A stretch of 64,000 bases of DNA. It comes from Terrimicrobium sacchariphilum. GTDB lineage: Bacteria; Verrucomicrobiota; Verrucomicrobiia; Chthoniobacterales; Terrimicrobiaceae. The notes under the pieces are model-generated. The model saw only the letters and a list, made by a program, of their open reading frames with translations. It made no database searches and was not told where the DNA came from. Position 1 is the stretch's first letter, and each line of letters begins with the position of its first letter. This document shows positions 58,811 through 64,000 of this stretch, piece after piece. The stretch spans positions 1,550,001 to 1,614,000 of the forward strand of contig NZ_BDCO01000002.1 of NCBI RefSeq assembly GCF_001613545.1, written 5' to 3'. The position numbers and the translations under genes were made by a program.

Positions 58811-60295
58811 ATGCGGAGCGAGATCGTTCTGCCCGAGCCGGGAGCCGAGCGAGTGCCTTGGCGATCGGTCCTGATGCCACTGCTTGTCTACGGCTTCTTC
58901 ATCGTCGTGCTCTGGTTTCTTTTTCAGCAGGTCGAGCATCAGAAGGGAAGCCGGGGCGGCATCCTGGCTCTCGGCGCCCTCGGATTATTTCGCTACGGCT
59001 GGCTCACGGTGAATCTCGTCCGCTCGTATATCTATCGTTTCGTTGCCTTTCCCAGAATGAGGCGCGCGGCGGATGCGATCCAGCAGCCCTATCCCGAGCA
59101 GGTCCATTTCATCATTCCGACCTTCAAGGAAAAGCCATGGGTGACGAAGGAGATGCTCATCTCGGTCACGAGAGAAGCCGCCTCGATTCCCTCGCTCGTC
59201 AGGCTCTACATCACCACGGGCGGCCCGGACGAAGACGTGATCGTGCGCGACGTGTTGGCAAAATGTCCGCCGAATCCCCGCCTCAGCGTTTACATGATGC
59301 GGCAGGCCGGCAAGCGCTACGGTATGGCCTATGCCTTGAGGGCGGCCGCCCGAACGAATCTCGGCGAACCCAGCAGCGTGGTCATTCTCATGGACGGCGA
59401 CACGTTGCTCGGCAACGGCATCCTGCGCAAGTCGCTCCCCTTTTTCGCCCTTCGGCCCAAAGTTGGAGGCATCACCACCAATAACATTGCTGTAACCAAC
59501 GGCCCGCAGTGGTATCGCGACTGGTACACACTCCGCTTCTCCCTGCGTAACCGCTATATGTGCTCCACGAGTTTGTCGGGCAAGGTGCTCACGCTCACCG
59601 GGCGGTTTTCGTTCATTCGGTCCGAGATCGCGCTTTCGGATGAGTTCATTGAGCGCGTGGAGAAAGACTCGATTGATGACTGGGTCTATGGCCGCATTGA
59701 ATTCAAGACCGGTGACGACAAAAGCACCTGGTTCACGCTTTTAAAGAACGGCTGGGAGATGCTTTATCTCCCCGACACCTACATTTACTGCCTCGAGAAC
59801 GCTGGGGATAAACCCTTCCGCGAGAGCGTGGGCAAGATGCGGAGATGGTTCGGCAACATGCTGAGAAACAATGGGCGTGCCCTGGCTCTCGGGTGGAACA
59901 AGGTCGGCTTCTTTGCGTGGTTTTCGCTGCTCGATCAGCGTATCTCCATGTGGACGAGCCTCGTGCTGCCGACAGGCGTGCTCATCCTCATCTTTACCGA
60001 GTCCCCCTTTGTGGTGGTTTACTTCGCTCTTTGGGTGCTCTACACACGGTTGATCTACCTTTGTGCTCTGGTCGTCGAGGGACATCGCATGAGCAATTGG
60101 GATCTGCCGCTCCTTCTTTATCAGCAGTGGGTCGGCTCGTTTATCAAGATCCAGACCTTTAGCGACTTGAGGCGTCAAAAATGGGGCGCTGCTCGCGGTG
60201 ATGCCCGCAATATGCGGGACCGGTTTGGAGCGCTGCAGACAACGCTGTGGTTTGGAATATTCGGCCTGATCGTCGCCCTGCTCGTGCTGAGCTAG
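58811..60295 (+). CDS. Alg8-like polysaccharide synthase (GT2)
   Basis: The 494-residue protein has the same length and layout as Pseudomonas Alg8: two N-terminal helices (about 22-75), a cytoplasmic GT2 domain with HFIIPTFKEKPW, the DGDT metal site and a DDW acceptor motif, and three to four C-terminal helices. The RRWFGNMLRNNGRAL stretch matches the Alg8 QxxRW region in place. It most likely polymerises a uronic-acid or related glycan, controlled by the PilZ protein encoded just before it. Other alginate genes (algD, epimerase, AlgK/E) are not in the window. Confidence 0.82.
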   Translation: MRSEIVLPEPGAERVPWRSVLMPLLVYGFFIVVLWFLFQQVEHQKGSRGGILALGALGLFRYGWLTVNLVRSYIYRFVAFPRMRRAADAIQQPYPEQVHFIIPTFKEKPWVTKEMLISVTREAASIPSLVRLYITTGGPDEDVIVRDVLAKCPPNPRLSVYMMRQAGKRYGMAYALRAAARTNLGEPSSVVILMDGDTLLGNGILRKSLPFFALRPKVGGITTNNIAVTNGPQWYRDWYTLRFSLRNRYMCSTSLSGKVLTLTGRFSFIRSEIALSDEFIERVEKDSIDDWVYGRIEFKTGDDKSTWFTLLKNGWEMLYLPDTYIYCLENAGDKPFRESVGKMRRWFGNMLRNNGRALALGWNKVGFFAWFSLLDQRISMWTSLVLPTGVLILIFTESPFVVVYFALWVLYTRLIYLCALVVEGHRMSNWDLPLLLYQQWVGSFIKIQTFSDLRRQKWGAARGDARNMRDRFGALQTTLWFGIFGLIVALLVLS

Positions 60296-60310
60296 TGGCA
60301 AGGACGGGAG

Positions 60311-62098
60311 CTAGGCCGAGGCGTCGCGCAGGCTGGCCACCAGGGTGCGAAGCAGCTCCGTCAGCGTATCGGCGCGCTGCTTCATATCATTGCGAAAGGC
60401 GGCCTGGCTGTGGAGTTCCTCCTCGGCCGTTCGGGCCTCGATGGAACGAGGCCTGGCTGTTTCCAGACGGGAACGGAGGGCGATTTCGCGGCTGGCTAGA
60501 GAGGCATTGGCTTTGCGCTGTTTTTCCAGTTCGATCTCGACCACCTCGACAAGGATGCGCTTGAGATCGCCCGACTCGGCAACAGCCGGAAGGGTCGGGA
60601 CTGTTGTGGCAACCGATAGCTCCACGGCTGGCTCGGCAACGACCGGAGCCTTTTGGGAGACGGCCAGTGCATCGCGCAGGGCGGCAAACTCGGATTCGCA
60701 GCAGGCCGCTGCGGCATTGACTGCTTCCAGAGTGACGGCGAGAGATTCGACCGTATCCAGTTGGGACTCCACCGACCGGGGCAGGCTCACCGGAGCGATG
60801 CGGGAAAGCGTGGACCGGGCGGCTTGTGCCGATTTCTGAAGGGCCGGAAGGCGTTCCAGTCGTGCGGAAAGCTGGGTATGGCGTTGATAAAGCTCCTCGT
60901 AGGCTGAAACGGTGGGAAGGAGTTCGTCAATACGCGCCTCCAGAGTGAGGCAACGGGCGTCCTTATCCGCGAGATCCTGACGGGCGGCAGTCAGCTCGCC
61001 GGCCAGACGTTCCGACTCGCCATCGGGTGAGATGGTCGGAGGCGCGGCATGTAGCTCGGCCAGGCGGGACTGGAGTTCTGCCTCGCGATGCTGGGCATCG
61101 GCCACAGCCAACTGGGCCTGCTCGAGATCGTGGCGCAGTGACTCGAGAGTTTCTTGAGTGCGGGCGGCATCCTGCTCGCGTTCCTCCACCCAGGAGGCTT
61201 CACGGTTGCGGAGTTCGGCGATCAGGGCCTCGTTCTCGATCAGGCGCGATGTGAGCTCCTCAAGAGAGTGGGAACTGCCGTGGGATTCCCCGAGACGGGC
61301 GGTCAATTCCTGCTCGCGAATACGGGCTTCCTCCAGCCTGGAGGAAAGCGAGGAAATCTCGGCTTCCAGGACGGCCATGCACTCCACGTCGCCAGATACC
61401 TGTTCCCACTGCTGACGGAAAAACTCTTCCATCGCGAGCACCTCATCAAGGGCCTCACGGAGGCGGGTGATTTCGCGATGCAATGCCTCGGTCTCCACGG
61501 GGAGGGAAACCGATGTCGAACGACCACGGACAAATTCAAAGTCCGTCCGGGCATCCCGGTTGGAGATAAGGGTCTTGAGCCGGTTCAGCTCCTGCTGGAG
61601 AAACGCTTCCTGCCCGGACTTGGCTTCGGCGGCGCGGAGGGCCGTCGTGAGTTCGCTTTCCCTGCGAGACGCAGCAGCCAGTTCGCTGCGCAAATCCTCA
61701 ATCTCGGCGCGGAGATTATTGGCGGCCTCGACCTGTCGGGTGGCTTCCTCCAGGTCGGATTCATACTGGTGCACGCGTCTGGCGAGATTTTCGCCATCCG
61801 GTGTTTCATGAGCGGTGAGATGGACGATCTTGCTGTCGCGATTCTCATTGCGCTTGCGGCGGGATTCCCGGCCCTCGGTGGAGGCCAGTTCCCGCAGGCC
61901 CTGGCTGATGGCGACGGTATCAGGCCGTCGTCCAGAGCGGCGGAGGTCGCTGATGACCGCCATGTAGTCCGCAAAGGAAACCTGTTGGGTTTGAAAGTAT
62001 CCCGAGATCTCCTCGCTGGCACGTTGAAAGGCCTCATGCTCATCGACTTCGACGGGCGGAGGTGTCGGTACGACCTGCTGGATTGAGTTCATCGACAT
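60311..62098 (-). CDS. Large coiled-coil protein of unknown function
   Basis: The 595-residue protein has a helical N-terminal region (about 15-95), then a nearly uninterrupted coiled coil rich in Glu, Ala, Leu, Arg and Ser from about 100 to 570. There is no signal peptide or membrane segment. The N-terminal helix set followed by a coil is vaguely like KfrA-type DNA-binding proteins, but this is a weak resemblance. The start at 62098 has an AGGAAG site 7 bases upstream. It follows the efflux-factor gene by 70 bases and converges with the Alg8-like gene. Confidence 0.68.
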   Translation of the reverse strand: MSMNSIQQVVPTPPPVEVDEHEAFQRASEEISGYFQTQQVSFADYMAVISDLRRSGRRPDTVAISQGLRELASTEGRESRRKRNENRDSKIVHLTAHETPDGENLARRVHQYESDLEEATRQVEAANNLRAEIEDLRSELAAASRRESELTTALRAAEAKSGQEAFLQQELNRLKTLISNRDARTDFEFVRGRSTSVSLPVETEALHREITRLREALDEVLAMEEFFRQQWEQVSGDVECMAVLEAEISSLSSRLEEARIREQELTARLGESHGSSHSLEELTSRLIENEALIAELRNREASWVEEREQDAARTQETLESLRHDLEQAQLAVADAQHREAELQSRLAELHAAPPTISPDGESERLAGELTAARQDLADKDARCLTLEARIDELLPTVSAYEELYQRHTQLSARLERLPALQKSAQAARSTLSRIAPVSLPRSVESQLDTVESLAVTLEAVNAAAACCESEFAALRDALAVSQKAPVVAEPAVELSVATTVPTLPAVAESGDLKRILVEVVEIELEKQRKANASLASREIALRSRLETARPRSIEARTAEEELHSQAAFRNDMKQRADTLTELLRTLVASLRDASA

Positions 62099-62167
62099 GG
62101 TCAAACTTCCTGCATCCGGTTGCGTGAGGCGATTTGTAGCGCAATTCGCCGGTTTTCGCCAAGCGAT

Positions 62168-63754
62168 TTATCGGGCAGGCTGGGTCGCTGCTCCCGGGGT
62201 GGGTGCAGATGCCGCATCAGGGGGAAGGTGCTGGTTGATTTCCAGCAGGTTACCCCAGTTTGTACGGCTGGCCATCTGGGCGCGTGTTGCCGGGGAGATC
62301 ACCCCGGCCTCATTGCGCAGTTCCCAGCCTCCGCCCATGGCCCGGTACGCGGCGATAAGGCTGTTGGCGTATTGGCCTTTTGCCTGCGCCAGCGCATCTT
62401 CTGCGGCAAGTCGCTGGCTCTGGGCGGTGAGCACGCGGGCATAATCGGCTGTGCCGAGTTCATATTGGAGGTTGGCAATCTCGACGGCGCTTGATGCCGC
62501 TTTGACGGCGGCCTGCAACTGGGCCACGCGGCGGGAGCTGTTTACATAATCGGCCAGGGCATCCTGCACCTCGCGCTGGGCGTTGAGCACGGCGTGCTGG
62601 TAGTTGAGTAACCCCTCTTGGAACGAAGCGTCGGCCACCCGGACCTGATTGACGAGCCGTCCGTAGTTGAAGATGGGAACGACGAGGGAACCTGCCGAGT
62701 TTGCCGCGGCCTGCTGCCAGTTGAAGAAGTTGGAGAAAGAGACGTTCTCGCTTCCCCCGGTGTAGCCGAAGGTGCCGTTTAGCGAGAAAGAAGGCAGGAT
62801 CTTTGCAAACTCGACGCCGATGCGGGCGGATCGGGAGGCGGCTTCCAGGCCAGCCTGACGAACGTCGGGGCGGCGGCGGAGGAGATCGGCGGGGACTCCT
62901 GCGGCAAGGTTCGATGGTGGAGTGGGAATCGATCCGGAACTGCCGACTCTGCGCTCGGTTTCGACGGGCGTCTCACCGAGAAGGACAGCCAGGCTGTCGA
63001 TGGCCCGCTGCAAGGCGGTTTGAATGGACGGCCCTTCGGCTTCGGTCGTGGCGAGTTGAGCCTTGGCCTGTTCGACATCGAGATCGCCCACTCGGCCAGC
63101 GGTACGGCGGGCGACTGCGACCTCAACACTCTTTTTCTGCTGGGCGATATTGGCGCGATTGACTGCAAGACGGGCCTGGAGAGTGCGGATGTTGACGTAG
63201 GTCGACGCGACATCCGCGACAAGCGTCACGAGTATCGAGTCGTAGGCGGCGATGGTCGCCAGATAGCCTGCGCGATCACTCTGAATCTGGCGGCGATACT
63301 TGCCCCAGAAATCGATCTCCCACGAAACTGATACCAGCGCCTGGGTGGAGAGATAATTCTCGTTCAGTCCGGAGGGAGTCCAGATGCTATTGGGATCGGA
63401 GGCGACATTGCCGCGCCCTTGGAGGATCAGATCCTGCTTCTGTGGGAAGAGGTTGCCGACGCTCTGGTTGAGCTCAGCCCGGGCGCCGAGGATGCGTGTG
63501 CCTGCCGCTTGCAGGCTGGGGTTGTTGCGGTAGGCCGTGTCAATGAGGCTATCCAGGCGAGAATCGTGGAATTGCTTCCACCACGACCGGTCAATATCCA
63601 CCGGCGGCCTGTCGGAAATCCCGTCATATTTTTTCCACTTTCCTTGAATCCGCGCTTCGGGCGTAGAAAAATTGGGACCCACCATGCAGGAGGTCATCAT
63701 GAGACTGGTTGCAAGAGCGAGGCGGTATGGATGCAGGAAACGGAGTGCTTTCAC
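62168..63754 (-). CDS. OprM/NodT-family outer membrane factor lipoprotein
   Basis: The protein has a lipoprotein signal with the box MMTSC and then MVGPNFSTPEA, as in NodT-type factors, and two homologous OEP halves (about 80-275 and 310-480) with SWEIDFWGKYRRQI, RRPDVRQAGLEAASR and GGRLVNQVRVADASF-like helix starts. It forms a trimeric channel through the outer membrane and periplasm for efflux or export. The start is uncertain: GTG 63754 gives a proper signal peptide, while ATG 63868 would add about 38 residues. No RND or adaptor gene is adjacent. Confidence 0.88.
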   Translation of the reverse strand: MKALRFLHPYRLALATSLMMTSCMVGPNFSTPEARIQGKWKKYDGISDRPPVDIDRSWWKQFHDSRLDSLIDTAYRNNPSLQAAGTRILGARAELNQSVGNLFPQKQDLILQGRGNVASDPNSIWTPSGLNENYLSTQALVSVSWEIDFWGKYRRQIQSDRAGYLATIAAYDSILVTLVADVASTYVNIRTLQARLAVNRANIAQQKKSVEVAVARRTAGRVGDLDVEQAKAQLATTEAEGPSIQTALQRAIDSLAVLLGETPVETERRVGSSGSIPTPPSNLAAGVPADLLRRRPDVRQAGLEAASRSARIGVEFAKILPSFSLNGTFGYTGGSENVSFSNFFNWQQAAANSAGSLVVPIFNYGRLVNQVRVADASFQEGLLNYQHAVLNAQREVQDALADYVNSSRRVAQLQAAVKAASSAVEIANLQYELGTADYARVLTAQSQRLAAEDALAQAKGQYANSLIAAYRAMGGGWELRNEAGVISPATRAQMASRTNWGNLLEINQHLPPDAASAPTPGAATQPAR

Positions 63755-63839
63755 GGAGTGCAACGGTTCAGCGCCGCGCGAGACGGGATTTCGGCGATGT
63801 ATCCCCGGTCGGCTTGCTTGGCGAGTCATTTTTACTCGC

Positions 63840-64000
63840 GTGGCAAGTCTGGTGGCAGTTGTCGCCATGGCCGGGGGAGCTTGGGGGGACGAGGCCAGCC
63901 GGTATGTCTGGGCGGGAGTCGATGGGCGGCTGCAATATGCGGCGGACGACCGGGGTAATCACATCCCCGATTTTTCCATGTGCGGATACCGTCGAGGAGA
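63840..64000 (+). CDS. Probable secreted pectate-lyase-like beta-helix protein, N-terminus only
   Basis: An open frame runs off the right edge. It begins with a hydrophobic signal-like stretch (SLVAVVAMAGGAWG) and continues with YVWAGVDGRLQYAADDRGN followed by HIPDFSMCGYRRG, a pattern that I know from pectate-lyase-superfamily right-handed beta-helix proteins (DGRLxY...RGNRIPDFSxAGY). Only 53 codons are visible. The GTG at 63840 is the most plausible start but lacks a clear ribosome-binding site or basic n-region. It is divergent from the outer membrane factor gene and fits the GH35/GH78 neighbourhood. Confidence 0.6.
   Translation, partial: MASLVAVVAMAGGAWGDEASRYVWAGVDGRLQYAADDRGNHIPDFSMCGYRRG

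Noticed and set aside
63419-63958. A 179-codon plus-strand frame at the right end
   Set aside because: It is antisense to the outer membrane factor; the different frame starting near 63840 has the signal-like stretch and family motif instead.

Overview
The window looks like a chromosomal segment (no phage, IS element or CRISPR seen) of a GC-rich Gram-negative heterotroph. I infer Verrucomicrobiota, probably near the Spartobacteria/Terrimicrobiia. The basis is an alternative complex III operon, DUF420 and DUF4337 proteins, a PUR-like protein, GH35/GH78 enzymes, and lipoproteins and outer-membrane proteins. The phylum call is inference, not something read from a marker gene.

Positions 1-21,700 hold housekeeping genes: the 3' end of rnr, a PUR-like protein, ppdK, a GT-C membrane glycosyltransferase, glcD-glcF with an upstream cyclophilin, aguB plus an M14 peptidase running into hisB-hisH-hisA, a small outer-membrane barrel, a HAD hydrolase, gpmA-DUF4337, two exonuclease III-fold enzymes, rluE, a lipoprotein, a nitroreductase, a Na+/H+ antiporter and a DUF192 protein.

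Positions 21,850-36,700 form a respiratory block read left to right, with many overlapping stop and start codons. A complete alternative complex III (actA-F) is followed by a small anchored protein, a CcoN-like subunit, a CcoO-like cytochrome, a second anchored cytochrome c, then ctaA, ctaB, SCO, DUF420 and a His/Cys-rich protein. The most striking observation is the CcoN-like protein. Its sequence follows cbb3 oxidase subunit I closely, yet all six metal-binding histidines and the active-site tyrosine are replaced. No catalytic oxidase subunit I is present in the window, although heme A and copper-delivery genes are. I propose a heme-free, oxidase-derived membrane scaffold that carries cytochromes next to complex III.

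Positions 36,700-50,400 hold a membrane-anchored Mrr-type nuclease, an MsbA-like ABC exporter with ExoD, a DedA protein, amtB-glnB behind a well-matched sigma-54 promoter, an amino-acid permease, a cluster of class III aminotransferase, CorA-like transporter and glutamate-receptor-like channel, a processive GT2 synthase overlapping an L,D-transpeptidase, and an initiator tRNA.

Positions 50,800-64,000 concern polysaccharides: an esterase-like hydrolase, GH35 beta-galactosidase, GH78 alpha-L-rhamnosidase-like enzyme, and at the right edge the start of a probable pectate-lyase-like beta-helix protein. Between them lies an Alg44/Alg8-like pair that suggests c-di-GMP-controlled exopolysaccharide synthesis, then a long coiled-coil protein and an OprM/NodT-type outer-membrane factor on the other strand.
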